A DNA stretch of 13,150 nt from Gammaproteobacteria bacterium (GCA_030431185.1 JAUIJO010000069.1:1-13150); one strand, 5' to 3'; positions 1-9,196 are shown, counted from the first letter of the stretch. The notes: generated by a model from the sequence alone, not told the origin. Translations and numbers: made by a program.

Positions 1-15
1 GCATGCGGGGCATCT

Positions 16-966
16 TCAGTTTCCTGTGTCGTGTGCGTACTTCTTCTCGCCCGCCGTGATGGCCAGGTCCAGGCGATTCTCGAGCGGCGGCAACGGGCAG
101 GTCGCGAACGGCGTGAACGCGCACGGCGGGTTGTAGGCCTGGTTGAAGTCGATCCGCACGCGGCCGTCCGCAGTGGGCGGATCGGCGTACAGGAAGCGGC
201 CGGCGCCGTAGCTTTCGTGCCCGCTAGTGCGATCGGCGAACACCAGGAACAAGCGCCCATCGCCCTCGTCGAGGGCTTCGAGCCGGTAGGACTGGCCATC
301 GCGCTGGAACTCCACGACGCCGGGGTTGGGCGTGTCGTCGAGCGTGCCGATGATGTTGCCGACCGGCAGGGTCGTCCCGGGCGGATGCGCGGTGAACGTG
401 CCTTCCACCTGCCAGTCCGGATCGGCGGTCCAGTAGTCCAGGCCCTTGAACTGCGTGCGCGTGGCGGCGTCCGCGTGCTTGACCCGCAGGGCGTAGCGGT
501 CGCCCCGCTTGAGCACGGTGATCAGGCCCTTGCCTTCGTCGAAGCCGATCACGCTGGGACCGGCGGGCTCGTCGTCGGCGCGGATCGACGCCACGCCGGT
601 CATCGGCTCGCCGTCCAGCGTGAGCGCCACGTCCTTGTCGGGGACGAAGCGAAGGCGACCGTCGCGCAGTTCGATCATGCCGACGTGCGCGGGCCCCACG
701 CCCAGCCGGATGCCATTGTCGGCATCGCTGCCGAAGTAGTGCGGGCCGGGCTCGACCCAGTGCAGGCCCACCAGGCTGGTCCAGCCATCGGGCCGCGTCA
801 GCGCCTGCACGCGCTCGCGGCGCCATCGTTGCTGTTCGGCCTGGAAGGCCTCTTCCTGAACGCTCATCGCCTTTGCATCCACCTTCTTGCCTTCGTTGTC
901 GTTGCCACAGCCGGCCAGCGCCACGCCTACGGCCACCACCCCCATCACCACGCATGCCCTCAGCAT
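16..966 (-). CDS. DUF1684 family lipoprotein
   Basis: Function unknown; a predicted lipoprotein of 316 residues. Residues 1-20 form a lipoprotein signal peptide with lipobox LAGC and acylated Cys20. Gly follows the Cys, so outer-membrane sorting is likely. The DUF1684 signature is clear at the C terminus: YNPPCAFTPFATCPLPP at about 278-294, with two conserved cysteines (282 and 290), followed by ENRL. Residues about 67-125 (GSDADNGIRL, PAHVG, LDGEP) resemble an FHA-like beta sandwich, but this is my inference. The frame stays open upstream to 1089, inside mutL; I chose the ATG at 966 because it places the signal peptide at the N terminus and starts 4 nt after the mutL stop. Translation is probably coupled to mutL, since only a weak GAG precedes the ATG. 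Confident of the family, not of any role. Confidence 0.88.
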   Translation of the reverse strand: MLRACVVMGVVAVGVALAGCGNDNEGKKVDAKAMSVQEEAFQAEQQRWRRERVQALTRPDGWTSLVGLHWVEPGPHYFGSDADNGIRLGVGPAHVGMIELRDGRLRFVPDKDVALTLDGEPMTGVASIRADDEPAGPSVIGFDEGKGLITVLKRGDRYALRVKHADAATRTQFKGLDYWTADPDWQVEGTFTAHPPGTTLPVGNIIGTLDDTPNPGVVEFQRDGQSYRLEALDEGDGRLFLVFADRTSGHESYGAGRFLYADPPTADGRVRIDFNQAYNPPCAFTPFATCPLPPLENRLDLAITAGEKKYAHDTGN

Positions 967-970
967 CTGC

Positions 971-2812
<1,842 letters not shown>

Positions 2813-2836
2813 CGCATCGGGGTCGTCACAGAAGGC

Positions 2837-2858
2837 AACGGCACCTCGCGGTGCCGTT
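2837..2858 (-). repeat. Perfect hairpin in the mutL leader
   Basis: Inverted repeat with 9-bp arms AACGGCACC and GGTGCCGTT. On the mutL strand the loop is GCGA, a GNRA-type tetraloop. It ends 24 nt before the mutL ATG. There is no U-run after it (GCCTTCTG follows), so it is a poor intrinsic terminator. A leader hairpin affecting mutL expression or mRNA stability is possible but inferred. Confidence 0.5.
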
Positions 2859-2881
2859 CGGGTGGATGCCTCGATGATAAC

Positions 2882-2917
2882 GAACCCGCGGGCCCTCCGC
2901 GGAACCCGCGCGGGCCC
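2882..2917 (-). repeat. Tandem GC-rich repeat after amiC
   Basis: Two near-identical units on the plus strand, GAACCCGCGGGCCC (2882-2895) and GAACCCGCGCGGGCCC (2902-2917), with a 20-nt period. Each holds a self-complementary core (CCCGCGGG or CCCGCGCGGG). They start 5 nt past the amiC stop, and the transcript continues into TTCGTTATC, so they may form an amiC terminator or attenuator. A TATCAT at 2879-2874 could be a mutL -10, but no -35 is recognisable. Confidence 0.35.
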
Positions 2918-2921
2918 CCGC

Positions 2922-4424
2922 TCAGGGACTGCCGCCGGGGCCGCTTGCGGAGGCCATCTCGGCGCTGGCACGGGCGGCATACATCGTGCCCGGCGGCGGC
3001 TGGCGCTCGAAATAGGTGCTCACGCCTTCGAGCACCGCATTGGCCAGCTTGCGCTGGTACCCCGGATCGGTGAGCAGGCGCTCTTCCTCGGGATTGGAGA
3101 TGAAACCGGTCTCGACCAGCATCGCGGGCATGTCGGAGGTGCGCAGCACGGCGAAATTGGCCTGTTCGACCCGGCGCTTCTGGCCCACCCGGCCCAGGCT
3201 CTCGAGCACGTGGTCGGCCGCCTCGCCGGAAGCTTTCATCTGCCCGCTCTGGGTCAGGTCGATCAACACCGACGCCAGCGTGTTGTTGGTGCTTTCCAGG
3301 CGCACGCCACCGATCAGGTCGGCGGCGTTCTCCTTGTCCGCCAGCCAGCGCGCGCGCTGCGAAGTGGCGCCACGCAGCGACAGCACGTAGACCGAGGCAC
3401 CGCGGGCCGCGCGGTTCTCGGCGGCATCGGCATGGATCGACACGAAGATGTCGGCCTTGGCCTGGCGGGCCAGCACGGCGCGCCGGTTCAAGGGGATGAA
3501 CACGTCGCTGTCGCGGGTGAGGAACGCCTTCAGCCCGGGCGTCGCGTTGATCTGGCGGGCCAGCTCGCGGCTCACGGCCAGGGTGACGTCCTTCTCGCGC
3601 TTGCCGTTCTTGCCGATCGCGCCCGGGTCCTGGCCGCCATGGCCCGGATCGATGGCGACGATCAGCGGCCGCAACGCGCGTTCCGAGATCATCTTGCTCA
3701 CCTGCGCCGGCGTCGGCGCGGGGGCCGGCGGGGTCGCGGGCACCACCGTGGCCGGGCGGCCCGTGGCGATCGTCGTCGGGATGCCGCTGGCGGGCACGCT
3801 GGCCGCCATGGCGGTGACCGCGTTCCCGCCGGTGGCGGGTGGCGCCGCAGCGGCGGAAGCGGAGGCCCGCGACGCCTCGGCGCGCGCGGCGATCTCACTG
3901 ATCAGCCGGGTCGTGGCCGCCGCCGAAGCGGCAAGGTCGGGTTCGCCGGATGGGGCCGCCGATGGCGTGGCGGGCGCGGGTACAGGCGCGGTCGAGGGGG
4001 CTGCGTGGGCGGCCACGGCCTGCGGTGCCGGTGCACCGGCGCCGTCCCCCGGCCATTCCAGCACCAGTACGGGCCCTTTCGCGCCGGGTTCGATACGCGG
4101 CTTGAGCACGGCGATCGGCTGCGCGAGATCGAACACGATGCGGATGGTCCCGGCGACGGGATGCCCGGTGCGCACGCTCTTGACCACGCCCGAGGCAGCG
4201 GGAAGCGCCATTCCTTTGGCGAGCTCGGAGCCCGGGAAGTCGACCACCAGGCGGTCCGGGCCGGACAGGCTGAGGGTGCTGACCTCGCCTTCGGCGTCCA
4301 TCACGATCTCGGCGCGGGTGCCGGTGGCGCCGGTGCGGAGCTGGAGGTCCTTGATCTGGGCGGCGTGCGCGAAGTTCCAGGCCAGGGCGCTCAGCAGCGC
4401 CAGCCCCATCAGATACTTCTGCAC
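2922..4424 (-). CDS. amiC: N-acetylmuramoyl-L-alanine amidase, AmiB/AmiC type
   Basis: Periplasmic zinc amidase that cleaves the amide between MurNAc and the stem peptide, mainly to split daughter cells. It has 500 residues: Sec signal peptide 1-21 (AHA|AQ), AMIN septal-targeting domain about 23-125, an Ala/Pro/Ser-rich linker of about 120 residues, and an Amidase_3 domain about 253-475. Zinc ligands and catalytic residues are visible: His262 (DPGHGG), Glu277 (EKDVT), His331 (SIHAD) and Glu438 (VETGF). The segment about 349-411, beginning GATSQRARWLADKEN, matches the autoinhibitory helix region of division amidases, so an EnvC- or NlpD-like activator is expected. I chose the GTG at 4424 because AAGGGGG lies 5 nt upstream. 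The ATG at 4445 would add seven residues but has no Shine-Dalgarno. By position it corresponds to E. coli amiB; the amiB/amiC naming is uncertain. Confidence 0.93.
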   Translation of the reverse strand: MQKYLMGLALLSALAWNFAHAAQIKDLQLRTGATGTRAEIVMDAEGEVSTLSLSGPDRLVVDFPGSELAKGMALPAASGVVKSVRTGHPVAGTIRIVFDLAQPIAVLKPRIEPGAKGPVLVLEWPGDGAGAPAPQAVAAHAAPSTAPVPAPATPSAAPSGEPDLAASAAATTRLISEIAARAEASRASASAAAAPPATGGNAVTAMAASVPASGIPTTIATGRPATVVPATPPAPAPTPAQVSKMISERALRPLIVAIDPGHGGQDPGAIGKNGKREKDVTLAVSRELARQINATPGLKAFLTRDSDVFIPLNRRAVLARQAKADIFVSIHADAAENRAARGASVYVLSLRGATSQRARWLADKENAADLIGGVRLESTNNTLASVLIDLTQSGQMKASGEAADHVLESLGRVGQKRRVEQANFAVLRTSDMPAMLVETGFISNPEEERLLTDPGYQRKLANAVLEGVSTYFERQPPPGTMYAARASAEMASASGPGGSP

Positions 4425-4470
4425 GGTGGCCCCCTTGATTCGCATGGGGGCTAGTCAAGCACCACTTTTG

Positions 4471-4497
4471 GGCTTTTGCAAGCCATTTTTTCTTTAC
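4471..4497 (+). terminator. Terminator-like hairpin on the plus strand
   Basis: GGCTT, loop TTGC, AAGCC (4471-4484), followed by ATTTTTTCTTT on the plus strand. The T-run suits an intrinsic terminator, but the stem is only 5 bp. No plus-strand gene ends here, so it could only stop antisense transcription across the amiC-tsaE gap. On the minus strand the loop is GCAA and lies in the amiC leader. This AT-rich patch may instead serve the amiC promoter. Confidence 0.2.
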
Positions 4498-4517
4498 GAA
4501 TCCGTCACCTGCCGCCA

Positions 4518-4541
4518 CTTCCTGCGAGATTATTCAGGAAG
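4518..4541. repeat. Inverted repeat between tsaE and amiC
   Basis: Arms CTTCCTG (4518-4524) and CAGGAAG (4535-4541), perfect over 7 bp, with a 10-nt spacer. It lies 18 nt beyond the tsaE stop, in the gap before amiC. No T-run follows in either direction. It may be an operator or a weak transcript hairpin; no known binding motif is recognised. Confidence 0.35.
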
Positions 4542-4559
4542 GGGCCGCAACTGGAGGGG

Positions 4560-5024
4560 TCAATACGCCAGGGATGCCAGCCACGCGACGCCCCCAGCGC
4601 TGGCCGGTACCAGCCGCGCGGAGCGCCCTTCGCCGGCCACGGCCAGCTCCACCAGCAGGTCGGCCGCGGGCAGCGCGCCCGCCCCCCGCTCGGCCCATTC
4701 CACCAGCCACAACCGGGTTTCGTCGGCATCCAGGCCCAGGTATTCGAGTTCGCCCGCGTCGGCGATCCGGTACAGGTCCAGGTGCCAGGCCTCTCCGCCT
4801 TCCGCGAGCGGATACCGCTCGACCAGCGTGTAGGTGGGGCTGCGGATGGTGCCGGTCACCCCGAGCGTGCGCAGCAGCGCCCGTGCCAGGGTGGATTTGC
4901 CGGCCCCCAGGTCGCCGCGGAGGTAGACGACGGCGGTGGGCGGTCGGCTGTGCGCGAGGTCCGCGCCCAGGGCCTCGGTGGCCTCGACGCCATCGAGTTG
5001 CAGCTCCCGTATCGATTCATGCAT
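4560..5024 (-). CDS. tsaE: tRNA t6A biosynthesis ATPase TsaE
   Basis: P-loop ATPase that works with TsaB and TsaD to make threonylcarbamoyladenosine at position 37 of ANN-decoding tRNAs in the cytoplasm. It has 154 residues, usual for the family. Visible motifs are Walker A GDLGAGKST (37-45), SPTYTL (62-67), HLDLYR (81-86) and LVEWAERG (107-114), all typical of YjeE/TsaE. I chose the ATG at 5024, which overlaps the nnr stop by 8 nt and has GAGGG 8 nt upstream. The ATG at 5042 would add six residues and has no Shine-Dalgarno. The overlap implies translational coupling to nnr, as in the E. coli yjeF-yjeE pair. Confidence 0.96.
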   Translation of the reverse strand: MHESIRELQLDGVEATEALGADLAHSRPPTAVVYLRGDLGAGKSTLARALLRTLGVTGTIRSPTYTLVERYPLAEGGEAWHLDLYRIADAGELEYLGLDADETRLWLVEWAERGAGALPAADLLVELAVAGEGRSARLVPASAGGVAWLASLAY

Positions 5025-6528
5025 CGCGTGGACCCTCGACATCCGGACAGGGGTTGCCCAGGCGTCGAAGCCAGGGCATGAGGTCGCTGGGCAGCAGGCC
5101 GCGCTCGCCGCCCGAGCGGACCGCCTCGTCGGCGGCCGCGGAGTGCAGCAGCGCGCCGAGGCTGGCGGCCTCGAAGGACGGCAGGCCCTGTGCGCGCAGG
5201 GCTGCGACCAGGCCGCACAGGACGTCGCCCATGCCGCCCACGGCCATGCCGGGATTGCCGGCGCCGACCAGCCGCGGCGTGTGACCGGGCGCCGCGACGA
5301 TGGTGCCGGCGCCCTTCAGGACCACCACGCTCCGGTATCGACCCGCCAGGCGCTGCGCGGCGGCCAGCCGGTCCGCCTGCACGGCAGCGGTCGTGGTGGC
5401 GAGCAGGCGAGCGGCTTCGCCCGGGTGCGGGGTCAGGATGCAGTCCGCCGGCAGGTCCGCGCTGCCTGCTTCGGCGGCCAGCAGGTTCAGGCCGTCCGCG
5501 TCGACCACGCACGGTCGGCCCGCCGCGATCACCGCGGCGAACGCCTCGCGCCCCCAGTCCGACTGCCCCAACCCGGGACCGACCGCGACCACGTCGCTGC
5601 CCGCCAGCAGGGCGGCCAGCTTGTCCGGGATGCCCGCGTCCATCGAGTGCCCCATGGCCTCGGGTGTCCGGGCCAGGAGGGGCCCCAGATGGTCGGCGCG
5701 GGTGGCGACGTCGACCAGTCCCGCGCCCCCGCGAAGCGCGGCCTCGGCCGCCAGCAGGATGGCACCGCCATGCCCGAGGTCGCCTCCGACGCACAGCACG
5801 CGCCCGTTGTGTCCCTTGTGGCTGTCGCGGCGGCGGGTCGGCAGCCGCGACAGGTCGGCGGCGACCCACTGCTCGGCCACGGGGACCGCGTCGGCGAAGT
5901 CGGCGCCCTCCAGTCCGAGGTCGGCGAGGTGGACGCTGCCGACGTGGTCGAGCGCGGCGCCGGTGCCCAGCCCGGCCTTGCGGGCGAGGAACTCGATCGT
6001 GTGGGTGGCCACGATGGCCGGCCCGGGGACCGCACCGGTCCCGGCATCGACGCCGCTGGGGCAGTCCAGCGCCAGGACGGGCAGACCCGCGGCGTTGATC
6101 GCTTCGACCAGGTCCGCTGCATCGCCGTCGACCGCTCGCGAGAGTCCGATCCCGAACAGCGCGTCGACGACCACGTCGGTCCCCGGCAGGGTGCCATCGA
6201 ACATCGACACCTCGCCCCCGTCCTGCATGTACCGCGCCGCGGCCGCGGCCCCCGGTCCGCCCGCGGGCGCGTGCGCGGGCAGGCGTACGACCATGACCCG
6301 CCGTCCCGCGCCGTGGGCGAGCCGCGCCAGCTCGTAGCCATCGCCGCCGTTGTTGCCAGGGCCGCAGGCCACGAGGATGCGCATCGCGCGGGGCCACCGC
6401 GCCAGCAACAGCTGCCAGGCCGCCTGGCCCGCACGACGCATCAGGACGCCTTCGTCGCCCAGGCGACGCGTGGCGTTCGCCTCGAGCGTGCGCAGGGCCT
6501 GGATGGAATGGAGCGCGGCATCGTGCAT
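5017..6528 (-). CDS. nnr: Bifunctional NAD(P)H-hydrate epimerase/dehydratase
   Basis: Repairs hydrated NADH and NADPH. The N-terminal epimerase interconverts the R and S hydrates, and the C-terminal ADP-dependent dehydratase restores NAD(P)H. The protein has 503 residues, the full two-domain length. The YjeF_N domain (about 1-220) shows GPGNNGGDGY (56-65), DALFGIG (122-128) and CPSGVDAGTG (156-165). The carbohydrate-kinase-like domain (about 232-492) shows HKGHNGRV (237-244), GPGLGQS (317-323), DADGLNLL (343-350), LTPHPGEA (365-372), VLKGAGT (403-409) and NPGMAVGGMGDVL (425-437), whose Asp is catalytic. The ATG at 6528 fits the family N terminus. It is divergent from queG across 25 bp with no Shine-Dalgarno, so it may be leaderless. 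It leads the nnr-tsaE-amiC-mutL block. Confidence 0.97.
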   Translation of the reverse strand: MHDAALHSIQALRTLEANATRRLGDEGVLMRRAGQAAWQLLLARWPRAMRILVACGPGNNGGDGYELARLAHGAGRRVMVVRLPAHAPAGGPGAAAAARYMQDGGEVSMFDGTLPGTDVVVDALFGIGLSRAVDGDAADLVEAINAAGLPVLALDCPSGVDAGTGAVPGPAIVATHTIEFLARKAGLGTGAALDHVGSVHLADLGLEGADFADAVPVAEQWVAADLSRLPTRRRDSHKGHNGRVLCVGGDLGHGGAILLAAEAALRGGAGLVDVATRADHLGPLLARTPEAMGHSMDAGIPDKLAALLAGSDVVAVGPGLGQSDWGREAFAAVIAAGRPCVVDADGLNLLAAEAGSADLPADCILTPHPGEAARLLATTTAAVQADRLAAAQRLAGRYRSVVVLKGAGTIVAAPGHTPRLVGAGNPGMAVGGMGDVLCGLVAALRAQGLPSFEAASLGALLHSAAADEAVRSGGERGLLPSDLMPWLRRLGNPCPDVEGPRDA

Positions 6529-6553
6529 CGGTCGATTTTATACTGGCGACCGG
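6529..6553. promoter_or_regulatory. Symmetric divergent promoter, nnr/queG
   Basis: The whole gap between the two start codons. Arms CGGTCG (6529-6534) and CGACCG (6547-6552) form a perfect 6-bp inverted repeat centred at 6540.5. The TATA core (6539-6542) is centred on the same point. Plus-strand TATACT (6539-6544) and minus-strand TATAAA (6542-6537) both read as -10 elements. Start sites would fall near 6551 and 6530, within a few bases of the queG ATG (6554) and nnr ATG (6528). No good -35 is visible either way. The symmetry is seen directly; promoter function is inferred. Confidence 0.55.
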
Positions 6554-7630
6554 ATGATGCCGTCGCCCGCTCCCGATATCCCGGACCCCCACGCCCTTGC
6601 AGGGCGCATCCGCATGCTGGCGAAGGAGTTCGGCTTCCAGCGTTGCGGCATCGCGCCCATCGAACTGGGCGAGGATGAAGCCCACCTGCGCAGCTGGCTG
6701 TCGGAAGGCCTGTACGGGACGATGGACTGGATGGCGCGGCATGGCGACATGCGATCGCGGCCGGCGGCACTGATCCCCGGCACCGTGCGGGTGATCTCCG
6801 TCGGCCTGGACTACGGGCGCAACGATGGCGACGAGGCCTGGCACACGCTGGGCGATGGCGAACGCGCCTATGTCGCCCGGTACGCGCTGGGACGCGACTA
6901 CCACAAGCTGATGCGCCAGCGCCTGCAGCGCCTGGCCGAACGCATCGCCGCGGAGGTGGGGCCCTTCGGCCACCGGGTGTTCGTCGATTCCGCGCCCGTG
7001 CTTGAGCGAGCACTCGCCCGCAACGCCGGGCTCGGCTGGATCGGCAAGCACACCTGCCTTATCGACAAGGATGGCGGCTCGTGGTTCTTCCTCGGGGAGA
7101 TCTACGTCGACCTGCCGCTGCCGGTCGACCCGCCGGCGGGCGCGCACTGCGGCAGTTGCACGCGCTGCATCGACATCTGCCCCACCGCGGCGATCGTCGC
7201 GCCCAACCGCCTGGACGCGCGCCGGTGCATTTCGTACCTGACCATCGAACACGAGGGTGCGATTCCGGAGGAACTCCGGCGACCGATGGGCAACCGCATC
7301 TTCGGCTGCGACGACTGCCAGCTGGTGTGTCCGTGGAACAAGTTCGCCAAGCGCAGCGACGAGCCCGACTTCCGCGCCCGCAACGACCTGGACCGGGCCA
7401 GCCTGGCGCAGTTGTTCGCCTGGGACGAGGACGAGTTCCTGCGTCGCACGGAAGGCTCGGCGATCCGCCGCAGCGGCCACGAGCGCTGGCTGCGCAACAT
7501 CGCCGTCGCGCTGGGCAACGCGCCCGGGACGCCCGCGGTCGTCGCGGCGCTGGAATCGCGGCGCGACGACGCCAGCGCGCTGGTGCGCGAACACGTGGAA
7601 TGGGCGCTGGCCCAGCACCGCGGCGGCTGA
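6554..7630 (+). CDS. queG: Epoxyqueuosine reductase QueG
   Basis: Catalyses the last step of queuosine synthesis, reducing epoxyqueuosine to queuosine in GUN-anticodon tRNAs, with cobalamin and two [4Fe-4S] clusters. It has 358 residues. The cobalamin-binding N-terminal half includes VFVDSAPVLER (142-152), whose Asp145 is the likely proton donor. The ferredoxin part has CGSCTRCIDICP (Cys199, 202, 205, 209), Cys225 in RRCISYLTIEH, and FGCDDCQLVCPWN (Cys252, 255, 259), enough ligands for both clusters. A short HEAT-like C terminus follows. Two adjacent ATGs (6554, 6557) are possible starts; the frame is open far upstream but only as the reverse of nnr. No Shine-Dalgarno is present. E. coli queG (yjeS) is likewise divergent from nnr (yjeF). 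Confidence 0.96.
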   Translation: MMPSPAPDIPDPHALAGRIRMLAKEFGFQRCGIAPIELGEDEAHLRSWLSEGLYGTMDWMARHGDMRSRPAALIPGTVRVISVGLDYGRNDGDEAWHTLGDGERAYVARYALGRDYHKLMRQRLQRLAERIAAEVGPFGHRVFVDSAPVLERALARNAGLGWIGKHTCLIDKDGGSWFFLGEIYVDLPLPVDPPAGAHCGSCTRCIDICPTAAIVAPNRLDARRCISYLTIEHEGAIPEELRRPMGNRIFGCDDCQLVCPWNKFAKRSDEPDFRARNDLDRASLAQLFAWDEDEFLRRTEGSAIRRSGHERWLRNIAVALGNAPGTPAVVAALESRRDDASALVREHVEWALAQHRGG

Positions 7631-7634
7631 GCGC

Positions 7635-7650
7635 GACCGCGAGCGCGGTC
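7635..7650. terminator. Hairpin between convergent queG and pgi
   Basis: GACCGC, loop GAGC, GCGGTC: a 6-bp perfect stem within the 27-bp gap between the two stop codons. It could act on both transcripts, but there is no T-run on either side, so intrinsic termination is doubtful. Confidence 0.25.
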
Positions 7651-7657
7651 CGGGCGG

Positions 7658-9178
7658 TCAGCCCTTGCGCAGTTCCGCCAGCAGCGCGCGCGTGACCGGA
7701 TCCCCGGCCTCGGCCTCGCCCGACAGCGCGGGCAGGAGCCGGTTGGCCAACTGCTTGCCCAGTTCGACGCCGAACTGGTCGAACGCGTTGATGTCCCACG
7801 CAACCGACTGCAGGTAGACGCTGTGTTCGTACAGGGCCAGCAGCGCGCCGAGCGAACGGGGCGTCAGCGCATCGAGCAGGATCGTGGTCGTCGGCCGTCC
7901 ACCGGCGTAGGCACGGTGCGGGTCGTCGCTGGCCTGGCCGTTCGCGAAGGCCTCGGTCTGCGCGAGCAGGTTGGCATGCAGGGCGCGGTGGTTCTCGACG
8001 TGGGGGGTGTCGCCGCGCACGACGCCGATGAAGTCGGCGGGAATGATCGACGTACCCTGGTGCAGCGCCTGGAAGAAACTGTGCTGGGTGTCGGTGCCCA
8101 CCCCGCCCCACCACACCGGCACGGTGTCGCCGGCCACCGGCGAGCCGTCGCGTCGCGTCGACTTGCCCAGGCTCTCCATGACCAGCTGCTGCAGGTAGTT
8201 CGACAGCAGCTTCAGGCGGTCGTCGTAGGGCAGCACCGCCTGGGTCGCATGGCCGAGGGCACTGCGGTTCCAGAGGGCGGTGATCGCGTGCCAGGCCGCC
8301 AGGTTGCGTTCCAGCGGCGCCTCCAGCACGTGGACGTCCATCTCCGCCGCACCGGCCAGGAAGGCCTCGAAGGCGTCCATGCCGATCGCCAGGGCGATCG
8401 GGAAGCCCACCGCCGACCACAGCGAATAGCGACCGCCGACCCAGTCCCACATCGGCAGGATGCGCTCGGGCGGGATGCCGAAGACGTCGGCCGGGCGTTC
8501 GGTGTTGGCCGACACCGCATACAGGCGCGTGGCGGCCCCGTCGCCCAGCCAGTCGGCCAGCAGGCGCCCATTGAGCAGGGTTTCCTGGGTGCTGAACGTC
8601 TTGGAGATGAGGATGCCCGCCGTGCGCGCCGGATCCAGGCCGGCCAACACCCGTTGCGCGGCATGGCCGTCGACGTTCGAGAGGAAATGCACGCGCAGCC
8701 GCGCATCCCCGCGCTGCAGCGCATCCACGGCCAGGCGGGGGCCGAGGTCGGAGCCGCCGATGCCGACGCTGACGACGTCGGTGACGCCGCTGTCTTCGAC
8801 CGACGCGACCAGGGCACGCATGCGTTCGCGCGCCTGCAGCGCCTGCGCGTGGGCCGCGCGGGCCGGCGGTGCATTCGAGGCATCGCCCCGCAGCGCCGTG
8901 TGCAGCACCGCGCGGTCTTCGGTCAGGTTGATCTTCTCGCCATCGAACATCGCCCGGACCCGCCCCGGCGCGTCGGCGGCGCGCAGCAGGCCGAAAAGGG
9001 CCTCGAGCGCGCCTGCGTCGTAGGACTGGCGTGCGAAGTTGGCGTAGACCGGGCCGACGCGGAGCGCCAGTTCGGTGGCGCGACCGGGGTCGCGGGCGAC
9101 CAGGTCGGCGTTGCGGGTGTCGCGGAGTCGTGCGGCGTGGGCGCGAAGGGTGTCGTCAATCCGGTCCGGTGCGGTCAT
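7658..9178 (-). CDS. pgi: Glucose-6-phosphate isomerase
   Basis: Interconverts glucose 6-phosphate and fructose 6-phosphate in glycolysis and gluconeogenesis (cytoplasm). It has 506 residues, slightly shorter than the roughly 550 of E. coli. Visible are GIGGSDLGPRL (139-149) and SKTFSTQET (192-200), which bind phosphate; the first family signature DWVGGRYSLWSAVG (245-258); and the second, FDQFGVELGK (466-475). Catalytic residues are Glu335 (VMESLGKS), His366 (TQHSF) and Lys475. The ATG at 9178 lies 18 nt after the panD stop; a TTG at 9187 would add three residues. Neither has a clear Shine-Dalgarno. It is the last gene of the pcnB-folK-pan block and converges on queG. Confidence 0.97.
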   Translation of the reverse strand: MTAPDRIDDTLRAHAARLRDTRNADLVARDPGRATELALRVGPVYANFARQSYDAGALEALFGLLRAADAPGRVRAMFDGEKINLTEDRAVLHTALRGDASNAPPARAAHAQALQARERMRALVASVEDSGVTDVVSVGIGGSDLGPRLAVDALQRGDARLRVHFLSNVDGHAAQRVLAGLDPARTAGILISKTFSTQETLLNGRLLADWLGDGAATRLYAVSANTERPADVFGIPPERILPMWDWVGGRYSLWSAVGFPIALAIGMDAFEAFLAGAAEMDVHVLEAPLERNLAAWHAITALWNRSALGHATQAVLPYDDRLKLLSNYLQQLVMESLGKSTRRDGSPVAGDTVPVWWGGVGTDTQHSFFQALHQGTSIIPADFIGVVRGDTPHVENHRALHANLLAQTEAFANGQASDDPHRAYAGGRPTTTILLDALTPRSLGALLALYEHSVYLQSVAWDINAFDQFGVELGKQLANRLLPALSGEAEAGDPVTRALLAELRKG

Positions 9179-9196
9179 CGATGGCAATGGCGGCCG

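Noticed and set aside
2813..2980. N-terminal extension of mutL by 56 codons
   Set aside because: It runs through repeats into the end of amiC. MutL proteins begin at the chosen Met.
4856..7618. A 920-codon open frame on the minus strand opposite queG and through nnr and tsaE
   Set aside because: It is an alternative frame of high-GC coding DNA, rich in Arg/Gly/Ala/Pro and without family motifs, while queG, nnr and tsaE in the other frames have clear catalytic motifs.
7631..7657. Strong bidirectional intrinsic terminator between queG and pgi
   Set aside because: Only a 6-bp stem with no T-run on either strand; kept as a low-confidence hairpin only.
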